Part shown: positions 42,911-52,214 of the stretch, one piece after another
Layout of the letters: each line of letters opens with the position of its first letter
How positions within the stretch are numbered: position 1 is the first letter of the stretch
Origin: JAPOQD01 sp964620555
GTDB lineage: Bacteria; Pseudomonadota; Gammaproteobacteria; Pseudomonadales; Halieaceae
Direction: 5' to 3'
DNA: 64,000 nt
Assembly: GCA_964620555.1 (NCBI GenBank)
Contig: CAZUGZ010000006.1
Coordinates: 1 to 64,000 of the forward strand
Position numbers and translations under genes: made by a program
The notes under the pieces: generated by a model
Told to the model about the DNA's origin: nothing
The model's input: only the letters and a program-made list of their open reading frames with translations
The model's database searches: none

Positions 42911-44254
42911 ATGGCCAAAGGCAAAAACAGGACGGCCTGGGTCTGCAACGAATGCGGCTCGGAACACGCCAAGTGGCAGGGCCAGTGCGCGGATTGCGGG
43001 GCCTGGAACGCGGTGGTGGAATTCCGTCCCGGGGCGCTGCCGGCGGGGCAGCCCCGGGCGGCGGCCGAGGCCACCGCGCTGGCGGATATCGACCTGCGCA
43101 GCCTGCCCCGTTTCAGCGCCGGCGCGGGGGAATTCGACCGGGTGCTGGGCGGGGGCCTGGTACCGGGTTCGACCATACTGATCGGCGGCAACCCCGGGGC
43201 CGGCAAGAGCACGCTGTTGTTGCAGACCCTCTGTCACCTGGCCCGCAGCCGGGATGCACTCTACGTCACCGGCGAGGAATCCCTGCAGCAGGTGGCGATG
43301 CGCGCCAGGCGCCTGGGTCTGCCCATGGAACAACTGCGCCTGCTCTCGGAAACCAGCCTGGAGGCCATCGTCGCCGCCGCGCAAAAGCACGCACCGCAAG
43401 TGCTGGTGGTGGACTCCATACAGGTGGTACACAGCGAGGAACTGACCGCGGCGGCGGGCTCCGTTTCCCAGGTGCGGCAATGCGCGGCGGTGCTGCTGCG
43501 CTATGCCAAGCTGACCGATTCGGTACTGTTTCTGGTGGGGCACGTCACCAAGGACGGCTCGCTGGCCGGGCCCAAAGTGCTGGAACACATGATCGACTGC
43601 TCCATCCTGCTGGAAGATACCGCGGACTCCCGCTTTCGTACCCTGCGCGGCCAGAAAAACCGGTTTGGCGCAGTGAACGAACTGGGCGTCTTCGCCATGA
43701 CCGAACAGGGGCTGAAGGAAGTCAGGAATCCCTCCGCCATCTTTCTCAATCGGGCCGAAGCACCCGCCGCCGGCAGTGCAGTGATGGCGGTGTGGGAGGG
43801 AAGCCGCCCCCTGCTGGTGGAAATCCAGGCGCTGGTGGACGACAGCCAGTTGCACAATCCGCGGCGGGTGGCGGTGGGGGTGGAAGCCAATCGCCTGAAT
43901 ATGCTGCTGGCGGTGCTGCACCGCCACGGCGGCCTGCAAGTGGGAGACCAGGATGTCTTTGCCAATGTGGTGGGGGGCGTGAAAGTTCTGGAAACCAGTG
44001 CCGACCTGGCACTGCTGCTGGCCATCGTTTCCAGCTTCCGCGACCGCGCCCTGCCGGCGGACCTGGTGGTCTTCGGGGAAGTGGGCCTGTCCGGGGAAAT
44101 CCGCCCGGTTCCGGGTGGTCAGGAGCGCCTGCAGGAAGCCGCCAAGCACGGCTTTTGCCGTGCCATCGTGCCCCGCGCCAACCTGCCCAAGCAAGCCATT
44201 GCGGGAATGCAGGTCACCGGCGTCAGCCGCCTCCACGAAGCCCTCGACTTCTGA
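42911..44254 (+). CDS. radA: DNA repair protein RadA (Sms)
   Basis: RecA-related branch-migration ATPase of 447 residues acting in recombination. N-terminal zinc finger CNECGSEHAKWQGQCADC, Walker A GGNPGAGKST, the RadA signature KNRFGAVNELGVF and a C-terminal Lon-like domain (VGLSGEIRPVPGGQERLQEA). The ATG at 42911 begins MAKGKNRTAWVCNECG; the upstream extension of the frame was rejected. Divergent from the DnaT-like gene; convergent with ettA. Confidence 0.97.
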   Translation: MAKGKNRTAWVCNECGSEHAKWQGQCADCGAWNAVVEFRPGALPAGQPRAAAEATALADIDLRSLPRFSAGAGEFDRVLGGGLVPGSTILIGGNPGAGKSTLLLQTLCHLARSRDALYVTGEESLQQVAMRARRLGLPMEQLRLLSETSLEAIVAAAQKHAPQVLVVDSIQVVHSEELTAAAGSVSQVRQCAAVLLRYAKLTDSVLFLVGHVTKDGSLAGPKVLEHMIDCSILLEDTADSRFRTLRGQKNRFGAVNELGVFAMTEQGLKEVRNPSAIFLNRAEAPAAGSAVMAVWEGSRPLLVEIQALVDDSQLHNPRRVAVGVEANRLNMLLAVLHRHGGLQVGDQDVFANVVGGVKVLETSADLALLLAIVSSFRDRALPADLVVFGEVGLSGEIRPVPGGQERLQEAAKHGFCRAIVPRANLPKQAIAGMQVTGVSRLHEALDF

Positions 44255-44285
44255 GTGGAATCGGTGCCCCGCCGGCAGTCGTGGG

Positions 44286-45950
44286 CTATTTCAGCTTGCG
44301 GTATTTTCTGCGCCGTGGCCGGTTGGCCTCATCACCCAGGCGGCGCTGGCGGTCGGCCAGATAATCGGTGTAATTGCCCTCGTGGAAGACCACTGCGCCC
44401 TCGTCCTCAAAGGCCAGGATGTGGGTGGCGATGCGGTCCAGAAACCAGCGGTCGTGAGAAATCACCAGGGCACAACCGGGGAAGGCCAGCAGCGCCTGCT
44501 CCAGGGCTCGCAGGGTTTCGACATCGAGGTCGTTGGTGGGCTCGTCCAGCAACAGCACATTGGCGCCCCGTTTCAGCAACTTGGCCAGGTGCAGTCGGTT
44601 GCGCTCGCCACCGGACAGGTCCCTGACATGTTTTTGCTGGTCCGCCCCGCGGAAGTTGAAACGGCTGACATAGGCGCGGGAGTTCAACTGGTAGTTGCCG
44701 ACCTGGATGAGGTCCTGCTGGTCGGAAATTTCCTCCCATACGGTGCGCGAGCCATCCAGTTCGTCCCGGCTTTGGTCGACGTAGGCCAGGCGCACCGTAT
44801 CGCCCAACCGCACGCTGCCGTCATCGGCCTGTTCGGCACCGGTGAGAATCCTGAACAGGGTGGTCTTGCCCATGCCATTGGCACCGATGACGCCGACCAT
44901 GGCGCCCTTGGGCACGGCAAAACTCAATTCTTCAAACAGGGTCCGCCCAGCGTAGCTCTTGCTGATGTCATCGACTTCGATTACCAGGTCGCCCAGGCGC
45001 GGGCCCGGCGGGATGTAGATCTCGTTGGTTTCATTGCGGGTCTGGAACTGCCGGGACTGCAATTCCTCGAAGCGCTGCAGACGCGCCTTGCTCTTGGCCT
45101 GGCGGCCCCTGGGGTTGGCCCGCACCCACTCGAGTTCCGCGCGCAGGGCCTGCCGGTGGGACTCCTGTTGGCGCTGTTCCTGGGCCAGGCGCTGCTGTTT
45201 GGCCTCCAGCCACGCCGTGTAGTTGCCCTGGTAGGGAATGCCTCGGCCCCGATCCAGTTCCAGAATCCAGCCCGCGGCATTGTCGAGAAAATAGCGGTCG
45301 TGAGTGACGGCTACCACGGTGCCCGGGAAATCCAGCAGAAAGCGCTCCAGCCACGCCACACTTTCCGCGTCCAGGTGGTTGGTGGGCTCGTCCAGCAGCA
45401 GCAGGTCCGGGTTGCTCAGCAGCAGCCGACAGAGGGCGATCCGGCGCCGTTCGCCGCCGGACAGCTTGTCCACCGGCGACTCCCAGGGGGGTAGCCGCAG
45501 GGCATCCGCCGCCACTTCCAGGCGCTGCTCCAGATGGTGGGCGTCGGTGGCCTGGGCAATGCCTTCCCAGTGCGCCTGACGCTTGGCCAGGTCCTCGAAG
45601 TCCGCGTCGGGCTCGGCGTAGGCGGCATAGACCCGGTCCAACTCGGCCAGTGCCTCGAGCGCATCCCCCACGCCCTGTTCCACATTGCCGCGCACATCGC
45701 GATCGGGGTCCAGCAGCGGTTCCTGGGGCAGGTACCCGACGCGGATGCCCGGCTGCGGTCGCGCCTCACCGCTGATTTCGGTCTCCAGCCCGGCCATGAT
45801 GCGCAGCAGGGTGGACTTGCCGGCGCCGTTGAGGCCCAGCACCCCGATCTTGGCCCCCGGGAAGAAGGACAGGGAAATATCTTCCAGGATCTGGCGTTTG
45901 GGCGGCACCGTCTTGCCGACGCGATTCATCGTGTATACGTATTGGGACAT
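44286..45950 (-). CDS. ettA: Energy-dependent translational throttle EttA (ABC-F)
   Basis: Soluble ABC-F protein of 554 residues with two nucleotide-binding domains. First Walker A GLNGAGKST and signature LSGGERRR; second Walker A GANGMGKTT and signature LSGGERNR. The tRNA-interaction linker between them is basic (LRAELEWVRANPRGRQAKSKARLQ). EttA binds the ribosomal E site and senses the ATP/ADP ratio (established). The ATG at 45950 gives MSQYVYTMNRVGKTVPP, the usual start; no membrane segment. Confidence 0.96.
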   Translation of the reverse strand: MSQYVYTMNRVGKTVPPKRQILEDISLSFFPGAKIGVLGLNGAGKSTLLRIMAGLETEISGEARPQPGIRVGYLPQEPLLDPDRDVRGNVEQGVGDALEALAELDRVYAAYAEPDADFEDLAKRQAHWEGIAQATDAHHLEQRLEVAADALRLPPWESPVDKLSGGERRRIALCRLLLSNPDLLLLDEPTNHLDAESVAWLERFLLDFPGTVVAVTHDRYFLDNAAGWILELDRGRGIPYQGNYTAWLEAKQQRLAQEQRQQESHRQALRAELEWVRANPRGRQAKSKARLQRFEELQSRQFQTRNETNEIYIPPGPRLGDLVIEVDDISKSYAGRTLFEELSFAVPKGAMVGVIGANGMGKTTLFRILTGAEQADDGSVRLGDTVRLAYVDQSRDELDGSRTVWEEISDQQDLIQVGNYQLNSRAYVSRFNFRGADQQKHVRDLSGGERNRLHLAKLLKRGANVLLLDEPTNDLDVETLRALEQALLAFPGCALVISHDRWFLDRIATHILAFEDEGAVVFHEGNYTDYLADRQRRLGDEANRPRRRKYRKLK

Positions 45951-46180
45951 GGACGCACCCGCGCGGGGGAAAGGGTCTGGACCGTTTTTTTGCGGCGGCA
46001 AGTGTACTCAATTTGCCCGTTTCGGGCCATTGCCGGGCCGCGGGTCTGCCGGCAACGATTGCGCATTGTCCCCGGCCTGGGGAATACCACTATTACCGGG
46101 CAGTTTGCTTGCCACCTGCGAAAACGGGGCGCTACACTCGTTGCATGCAGTCAGGGACTGTGTCAACCGGGGGAGCTATC

Positions 46181-48667
46181 GTGAACAGATTGCAAAAGAA
46201 TGCGCGCTGGACAGCCGCAATATGCGCCCTCTGCGCCGGATTCATGAACGCGCAGTGGGTCAGCGCCCAGGGGATTCTCGAAGAAGTGATCGTAACGGCG
46301 GAAAAGCGGGAAACCACGCTGCAGGATACCGCCGTCTCGGTCACCGCCTTCAGTCAGGACGACCTGGAGCGGGGGTTGATCAACAACAACATGGACATCC
46401 AGATGGCGGTGCCCAACATGTTGATGACCAGGGACTTTTTTACCACCGCTGCGATCAGTATCCGCGGCGTCGGCCAGCTTGCCGTCGGCTCCTCTGCCGA
46501 CCCCGGCACCGGGGTTCACATGAACGGTGTCTACCTCAGCAACAGCCGCATATTCGAGACCGAGTATTTCGACACCGAGCGGGTGGAAGTCTTGCGCGGC
46601 CCGCAAGGCACCCTGTACGGGCGCAACACCACCGGCGGGGTGATCAACGTGATTACCAGGAAGCCGGAACAGGAATTCGGTGGCTTCATCGATGCGACCT
46701 ACGGCGACTACGACTACCTGCGCACCCGCGCGGCGCTGAACATTCCCCTCAGCGATACCGTATGGCAGCGCTTTTCCCTGTTCTACACCCGGCGCGACGG
46801 CTTTGTGGACAACGTATTCAACGGCGATGAAATCGACGGCCGCGACATGTACGCGTTGCGCTCGTCGACGTCTTTCAATTTCGGCGACAGCACCGATGCG
46901 ACCCTGGTCATCAACTATTTCGATGAGGACAGCGACCGCATGAGGAGCTCCGGCAGCTACTGCGCCACCGATCCGGCAGGCATCCTCGGCTGCCTGCCCA
47001 ACCGCGGAAAACCCATCGGTCTGCCGCACACCGGCAGCACTGTGGGCGGCTACCTGACCTCGGTGGTGGGCCTGGTCACCGGTACCCAGTTTCCGGCGAA
47101 TGACTCTGCCCGCTCCCTGGCCCCCGAGGACCCGCGCAAGGTCAATTTTGACTACACCCCCGTCTACGAGACCGATGAGACAACCGTCACCCTGGAGATC
47201 AACCACGATTTCGGCGATCTGAGCTTCACCTCCCTGAGCGGCTACCACGAAGCCTCACTGGATGCCCGCAACGATTACGACTCCACCGTCAACCTGGAAA
47301 TCTGGCCGCTCAGCACCACCTACCAACGGGGCCCGGACGGTCCGTCCACGGTCAACTACCTGGAACAGAATGACCGTTCGACCTCGGAACCTGAACAGTA
47401 CAGCCAGGAGTTTCGGCTGGCCTCCGACTTTGCCGGCGACCTGAATTTCCTGCTCGGCGCCTTCTACCTGGAGTACGAGACGGAGACGCACTACTACGTC
47501 TACTCCTCCGCGCTTTCGCTGTTCGGTCAAACCTTGGGCGTTCCCGAGAACCAGCGACTCTACGACAACGACACCAGCCCGTACAAGCTCGATACCTGGG
47601 CCCTGTTCGGCGAACTCTATTACGACATCAACGAGCGCACCAGTCTGACCCTTGGTCTGCGTTACACCGACGAATCCAAGGACTCCACCCAGCGCACCAT
47701 CTACCTGACCGGTCTGGCCAACCCGAACGCGCCGGGCGGCGGGTACGACAACTTCAAGGATGACTGGCAGGAGAGCACCGGCAGGGTCAACATCAATTAC
47801 CGCTGGAACGACGAGACCCTGCTGCACGCCACCGTGGCTCGCAGCTACAAGGGCGGTGGTTTCAACCCGCTCGACGCGGAATCCGAGCTGCTCGACCCCG
47901 AACAGGGCGGCGATCCCAACCTGGCGGGCTTCGAGCCCGAGTTCATCAACTCGATCGAACTCGGTGCCAAGACCCGCCTGTTTGACAACACCCTGCAAGC
48001 CAACGTGACCTTGTTCTGGTACGACTACGAAGACCTGCAGATTTCCAAGATCGTCAGCCAGACCTCGATCAACGAGAATACCGACGCCGATATCCAGGGC
48101 CTCGAGGGGGAGTTCATCTGGGCGCCGGATGAACACTGGAACGTGGTGCTGAACCTGTCCTGGCTGGATACCGAACTGGGCGACCTGCTGACCTTCGACC
48201 CCGGAGACCCCAACCAGATGGGGACTACCGAGGGTGTTGTCAACGGGCCGCTGAACAACACCAATCGGGTACTGAGCTGCAACTGCCAGGGCATTCCGGT
48301 CAACATCGAGGGCGGAGAGTTGCCGGGCGCTCCGCAATTCACGTCGTATCTGGCGGTCAGCTACGGCTGGTACCTGGCCGGCGGAATGCGCCTGGACCTG
48401 TCCACCAGTTACTACTATCAGGACGAGTTCTACACCCGCATCTTCAATACCGAGGATGATCTGCTGGAGAGCTGGGACGTATGGAACGCCACGGTGATGC
48501 TCACCGCGGCGGATGAATCCTGGTACGCCGAGGGCTGGGTTCGCAACATCAACGACGACGAGCACTGGACCGGCCAGCGTCTGCAGGACTCGGCAGTGGG
48601 ACTGTTCCGCTCCTACCAGTTGCTGGAACCACGCACCTTCGGGGTCACCCTGGGCTACCGTTTCTAG
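46181..48667 (+). CDS. TonB-dependent outer-membrane receptor
   Basis: Receptor of about 828 residues. Start GTG at 46181, with GGGGGAG five bases upstream, is preferred to ATG at 46145. A signal peptide (to about AQWVSA) is followed by the TonB-box region ILEEVIVTAEKRETTLQDTA, a plug domain with VEVLRGPQGTLYGRNTTGGVINV and a 22-strand type barrel ending in Tyr-Arg-Phe (GYRF). The IVTAEKR/VSVTAF opening is typical of the receptor subgroup abundant in sphingomonads and marine gammaproteobacteria that import steroids, terpenoids or siderophore-like compounds (family knowledge). Substrate unknown; the steroid-enzyme-like neighbour hints at a hydrophobic ring compound. Confidence 0.9.
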   Translation: MNRLQKNARWTAAICALCAGFMNAQWVSAQGILEEVIVTAEKRETTLQDTAVSVTAFSQDDLERGLINNNMDIQMAVPNMLMTRDFFTTAAISIRGVGQLAVGSSADPGTGVHMNGVYLSNSRIFETEYFDTERVEVLRGPQGTLYGRNTTGGVINVITRKPEQEFGGFIDATYGDYDYLRTRAALNIPLSDTVWQRFSLFYTRRDGFVDNVFNGDEIDGRDMYALRSSTSFNFGDSTDATLVINYFDEDSDRMRSSGSYCATDPAGILGCLPNRGKPIGLPHTGSTVGGYLTSVVGLVTGTQFPANDSARSLAPEDPRKVNFDYTPVYETDETTVTLEINHDFGDLSFTSLSGYHEASLDARNDYDSTVNLEIWPLSTTYQRGPDGPSTVNYLEQNDRSTSEPEQYSQEFRLASDFAGDLNFLLGAFYLEYETETHYYVYSSALSLFGQTLGVPENQRLYDNDTSPYKLDTWALFGELYYDINERTSLTLGLRYTDESKDSTQRTIYLTGLANPNAPGGGYDNFKDDWQESTGRVNINYRWNDETLLHATVARSYKGGGFNPLDAESELLDPEQGGDPNLAGFEPEFINSIELGAKTRLFDNTLQANVTLFWYDYEDLQISKIVSQTSINENTDADIQGLEGEFIWAPDEHWNVVLNLSWLDTELGDLLTFDPGDPNQMGTTEGVVNGPLNNTNRVLSCNCQGIPVNIEGGELPGAPQFTSYLAVSYGWYLAGGMRLDLSTSYYYQDEFYTRIFNTEDDLLESWDVWNATVMLTAADESWYAEGWVRNINDDEHWTGQRLQDSAVGLFRSYQLLEPRTFGVTLGYRF

Positions 48668-48746
48668 GAGTCTGCGCCGTAGAAAAATCCGTCGTGAGGA
48701 TGTGCCGCGTTCGCAACAGGATTATTTTCCACGGCGCAGACTCCTG
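48665..48746. repeat. Inverted pair of the dispersed repeat at a convergent gene junction
   Basis: Two 15-base arms, aggagtctgcgccgt at 48666-48680 and its exact reverse complement at 48731-48745, frame about 50 bases. The first arm includes the receptor stop codon; the second encodes the C-terminal SLRRG of the opposing flavoprotein gene. It may act as a bidirectional stem-loop in the RNA. Confidence 0.7.
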
Positions 48747-50215
48747 GCTGCCGCGATGCCCGCCATGCGGCCGGAGAAGGTGGCGTCGCCCACCGACATG
48801 CCGCTGGCATAGCCCTCGGCGCGGCGCACCACGCCGCATGCGGTTCTGCCGGCCGCGTAGAGCCCGGGAATCTGCCGGCCGTCGGCACTCAGCACTTCCC
48901 CGCTGGGGAGGGTGTCCAGGCCACCCAGGGTGAAATAGGGCCAAAAGGAACCGCGGCCCGGTGTCACGTCCAGCGCCACCAGGGGGGGCTCCAGGGGCTG
49001 CAGCCATTCCGGCTGCTTGTGGAACAGCCAATCCTCACCCGCTGCCACCATCCGGTTGTAGTACGCCACCGTGTGTTGCAGCGCCCCCTCCGGCAGCGCC
49101 AGCTCCGCTTCCAGTTCCTGCACCGTGGTACCGGTGCCACAGACCTCTGCCGCCATGAAATTCATCTGCTCGTAATCCCCGTACTGGTCTACGGTAACGA
49201 TGAAATAAAAACGCTCGCCGGCAGTTTCCAGAATCGCATTGCCCAGCCGGGCGTGGTAGACGTCTTCGTTGATCAGGCGCTGGGCCTTGTCGTTGATCAG
49301 GATGCCGGAGGTGATGGAGGCCGGTGGGTAGTACGGCAGGCTGATGAAACCCTCGTGCATGTTGATGGCCGCCCCACCCACCCCCATACCCATCAGGATG
49401 CCACTGCCGGTATCGCCCGGATTGCCGACCTCGTTATTGCCCCGGCAGAGCTTGGGCGCATACTTGCGGAGCATCTCCCGATTCATGACAAAGCCGCCGG
49501 CACACAGAATCACGCCCCTGCGTGCCCGCACATTCAGTTGCTGCCGGTCCCTGCGCACCACCAGGCCGACTACGGAACCGTCCGCCTCGACAATCAGGGT
49601 CAGCGCCCGCACCTCGTATTGCACGGCGATGGCCTCGCGCTGTTGTACATTTTCCATGAGGATCTTCATGAACAGCGGGCCACCGTTGTCCCCCTCGATG
49701 TACAGGTTGTGGCCACGCGCCGCCGGTTTGGCCCGCTCGCTGAAGGGATGGGCCTTTTCACTGCCGGTGTAGAGCAGGCCGTCGTCGGTCAGACACATGA
49801 CGGCGCGGGTCTGGTGGAAGCTGTCCTTGAACGGCACCCCCAGTTCGCAGAGCCAGTCGAAGTGGGCCAGACTGTTTTCACAGTAGTTGCGAATCTTGGC
49901 CTCGTCGGCCTGGGGGCCAGCGCACATCATCATGTAGGTGAACATGTCCTCGGTGCTGTCCTCAAAACCGCAGGCCCGCTGCACCCGGGTCCCGCCACCG
50001 CCGCCCAGGTAGATTTCCGCGCTGGACAGGACCGTGGAGCCACCGGCGGCACTGGCGACCTCGAAAACTGTGACCTCGGCGCCCGCGTCCGCAGCCTCGA
50101 TCGCTGCGCAGGCACCGGCCCCGCCACATCCGACGATGGCCACATCGGTCTCCAGGTGCCATTGCTCCACAGCGCTGGCCTGCAGTGGCCGGGTGGGGGA
50201 AGTCTTGTCTGCCAT
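48722..50215 (-). CDS. FAD-dependent oxidoreductase, 3-ketosteroid dehydrogenase-like
   Basis: Flavoprotein of 497 residues of the fumarate reductase/3-ketosteroid dehydrogenase superfamily. N-terminal dinucleotide fold VAIVGCGGAGACAAIEAADAG (split near residue 25) with a Glu ending the second strand (VTVFEVAS), GGSTVLSSAEIYLGGGGGT, then CAGGFVMNREMLR and the C-terminal FAD contacts YFTLGGLDTL and GLYAAGRTACG. Such enzymes introduce double bases into 3-oxo steroids or related ring ketones (family knowledge). Exact substrate cannot be read. Its last codons form one arm of an inverted repeat shared with the receptor gene end. Confidence 0.85.
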   Translation of the reverse strand: MADKTSPTRPLQASAVEQWHLETDVAIVGCGGAGACAAIEAADAGAEVTVFEVASAAGGSTVLSSAEIYLGGGGGTRVQRACGFEDSTEDMFTYMMMCAGPQADEAKIRNYCENSLAHFDWLCELGVPFKDSFHQTRAVMCLTDDGLLYTGSEKAHPFSERAKPAARGHNLYIEGDNGGPLFMKILMENVQQREAIAVQYEVRALTLIVEADGSVVGLVVRRDRQQLNVRARRGVILCAGGFVMNREMLRKYAPKLCRGNNEVGNPGDTGSGILMGMGVGGAAINMHEGFISLPYYPPASITSGILINDKAQRLINEDVYHARLGNAILETAGERFYFIVTVDQYGDYEQMNFMAAEVCGTGTTVQELEAELALPEGALQHTVAYYNRMVAAGEDWLFHKQPEWLQPLEPPLVALDVTPGRGSFWPYFTLGGLDTLPSGEVLSADGRQIPGLYAAGRTACGVVRRAEGYASGMSVGDATFSGRMAGIAAARSLRRGK

Positions 50216-50583
50216 GTCGAAGCCTCGTGCCGGTTGCCGGTGGTGGTTGGCGACCCCGGCGCGAACGCCGGGGTGGGCTGGTCATGGTAGTCTCTGCCCG
50301 TTGCCAATGCCATTGCGGAACCGCTACGACCCCCGCCGGTCGATTACAAAAGTTCATACCGCCAGGGGATTTTTCGCTCGCATGGGCGCCGGACCGCAAC
50401 GCGCCCGCCGTCGTGCCGGGCCTGGCCCGGCATTCAGTGGCTTGCCGCGACAACCGGAAAAGTCACTGGATTCCCGCTTGCGCCGGAATGGCAAAGGGGG
50501 GGCGGAATGATTACCAGGTGCTGGTAAGCTATCAGCCTCATGGAATCGATCAGAGGTTCCTTTGACTTCGGGAGTAGAAAGCA
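50216..50583. other. Intergenic region between divergent flavoprotein and PPOX genes
   Basis: About 370 bp without a convincing gene. It should carry the promoters for both directions. It contains a palindromic element, attcc-cgcttgcgcc-ggaat, at about 50470-50488. This resembles the short ATTCCC...GGGAAT repeats widespread in proteobacterial genomes; one half is degenerate. Nothing else is recognised. Confidence 0.5.
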
Positions 50584-51048
50584 ATGCCAAGCCGCCGTGA
50601 CACGATCGCCATGAGCAAAGAGGAAATCTGGGAATTCATCGAAACCCAGAAAAGCATTCAGGTATGCACCATCAACGGGGATGGAACACCTCATCTCACG
50701 GTCATGTGGTTTGCCGTCAAGGAGGGCGCCATCGTGCTGGAAACTTTCACCAAATCACAGAAAATCGTCAATCTGAAGCGCAACCCGAATATTGCGGTAT
50801 TACTGGAAGATGGCACCGAGTACAGCGAACTGCGCGGCGTATCCATCAATTGCAAAGCGGAACTGATAGAAGATTATGACACTGTACACGCCCTGCATGT
50901 GGATGTCGTGGTCCGCAACCAACCGGGTGTAACGCCTGAGCAGGCGGCTGAGTTCACCAGGGAAATGAGCCGGAAAAAAACCGTTATTCTCGTCCGTCCG
51001 GACAAGGTAATGAGCTGGGATCACCGAAAGCTGGACGGAGTTTATTGA
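50584..51048 (+). CDS. PPOX-class flavin/F420-binding split-barrel protein
   Basis: Protein of 154 residues of the pyridoxamine 5'-phosphate oxidase-like split-barrel superfamily. SIQVCTINGDGTPHLTVMWF (about 24-43) is the typical first beta hairpin; ETFTKSQKIVNLKRNPNIAVLLE is the cofactor-contact region. Members bind FMN, F420 or heme and reduce various substrates (family knowledge); the specific cofactor cannot be told. It is followed after one base by an unknown gene, so the two are co-translated. Confidence 0.8.
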   Translation: MPSRRDTIAMSKEEIWEFIETQKSIQVCTINGDGTPHLTVMWFAVKEGAIVLETFTKSQKIVNLKRNPNIAVLLEDGTEYSELRGVSINCKAELIEDYDTVHALHVDVVVRNQPGVTPEQAAEFTREMSRKKTVILVRPDKVMSWDHRKLDGVY

Positions 51049-51049
51049 G

Positions 51050-52171
51050 ATGATTACCAACTTTGACGACTACTGCATTCATCAGACCGCGGAACCGGTC
51101 TCGCAGCCCGCGCAGAGCGACCGCAACTTCTATGATCGCTACTGGTTCAACGGCATGGATGGGGACGGTACCTACCTGTTTGAATGCGGCTTCGGGCTGT
51201 ATCCCAACCGCCGGATCATGGACGCCCATTTCAGCGTCACCCTGGGCAACACCCAGTATTCCTTTCACGCCTCCCGGCGAGCCCCGCGGGAGCGTTCCGA
51301 AACCACGGTCGGCCCACTCAGTGTGGAGGTCCTGGAGCCCATGCGCCAGGTGCGGGTGCGCCTGCGGGAAAATGAACACGGGATCGAATGCGACCTGGTG
51401 TTCACGGCCGCCAGTATTCCCCACGAAGAACCCCAGAACCTGCTCCATGACGACGGTCACCTGATCATGCACAACTCCCGATTTACCCAGATGGGCTATT
51501 GGGACGGGTATTTCCGGATCGATGGACAACGGGTGGATGTGGTGCGCGCCTACGCCACCCGTGACAAGTCGTGGGGAGTGCGGCCGGTGGGGGAACCCCA
51601 GGGTGGCGCTCCGGGCCTGCTGGCCGGCGAGCCGGGAGTGTACTGGTGCTGGAACCCGATCAATTTCGGCGCTTTCAGCACCCAGATGGGAACCTTTGAG
51701 GACCGCGACGGACACGCCACGCAGCTCAGTGCCAGTCTGCTGCCCCTGTACGACAATCCACGGGACATTCCCCGTGGTGAGGACGCGGGGGTGATCGAGA
51801 TGACCGAGGTCAAACACTCCATCGTCTGGGAACCCGGTACCCGGCGGGCCGCCTCGGCGCAGCTCAATCTCACCGACCGTGGCGGCCAGCGCTACGACAT
51901 CAGCATGCAGCCGATGCTGCGCTTGCAGATGACGGGCATTGGCTACAATCACCCGCAATGGGGGCATGCCATCTGGAAGGGCGAACTGGAAACCGGTCGC
52001 GAGCAGTGGGAACTGGATAGCCTGGACCCGCTGGAATACCAGAATCTGCACGTGCATCTGGCGGTGCGGGCGCAGCTGGGTGAACGCACCGGGATCGGTA
52101 CCCTGGAAACCATCGTCATCGGGCGCCATGACCCCTCCGGCTTCAAAGAACTTTTCGATGGCGCGCAGTGA
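51050..52171 (+). CDS. Unknown protein, lipocalin/hydratase-like beta fold
   Basis: Protein of 373 residues, no signal peptide or membrane segment, Trp/Tyr/Gly-rich with alternating strand pattern (DRYWFNGMDGDGTYLFECGFGLYPN; GYWDGYFRIDG; YWCWNPINFGAF). It resembles the CrtC/AttH-like beta-barrel proteins often encoded next to steroid or terpenoid degradation genes, but I do not recognise a characterised family member. It begins one base after the PPOX gene. Role unassigned; probably part of the same catabolic unit as the flavoprotein. Confidence 0.6.
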   Translation: MITNFDDYCIHQTAEPVSQPAQSDRNFYDRYWFNGMDGDGTYLFECGFGLYPNRRIMDAHFSVTLGNTQYSFHASRRAPRERSETTVGPLSVEVLEPMRQVRVRLRENEHGIECDLVFTAASIPHEEPQNLLHDDGHLIMHNSRFTQMGYWDGYFRIDGQRVDVVRAYATRDKSWGVRPVGEPQGGAPGLLAGEPGVYWCWNPINFGAFSTQMGTFEDRDGHATQLSASLLPLYDNPRDIPRGEDAGVIEMTEVKHSIVWEPGTRRAASAQLNLTDRGGQRYDISMQPMLRLQMTGIGYNHPQWGHAIWKGELETGREQWELDSLDPLEYQNLHVHLAVRAQLGERTGIGTLETIVIGRHDPSGFKELFDGAQ

Positions 52172-52214
52172 CGGGATATACCGGTCAGGGAAGTAACGGG
52201 GTCGATGTTACGGG

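Noticed and set aside
42377..44236. Open frame of about 620 codons opposite radA
   Set aside because: Antisense shadow of radA and its upstream gene; no motif and no ribosome-binding site.
47255..48565. Open frame of about 436 codons opposite the TonB receptor
   Set aside because: Antisense shadow; amino-acid composition (Val/Gly/Gln-rich without pattern) follows the codon bias of the receptor gene.
52172..52214. Possible terminator GTAAC/GTTAC near the proS end
   Set aside because: Only a five-base stem with a nine-base loop and no T-run; too weak to call.
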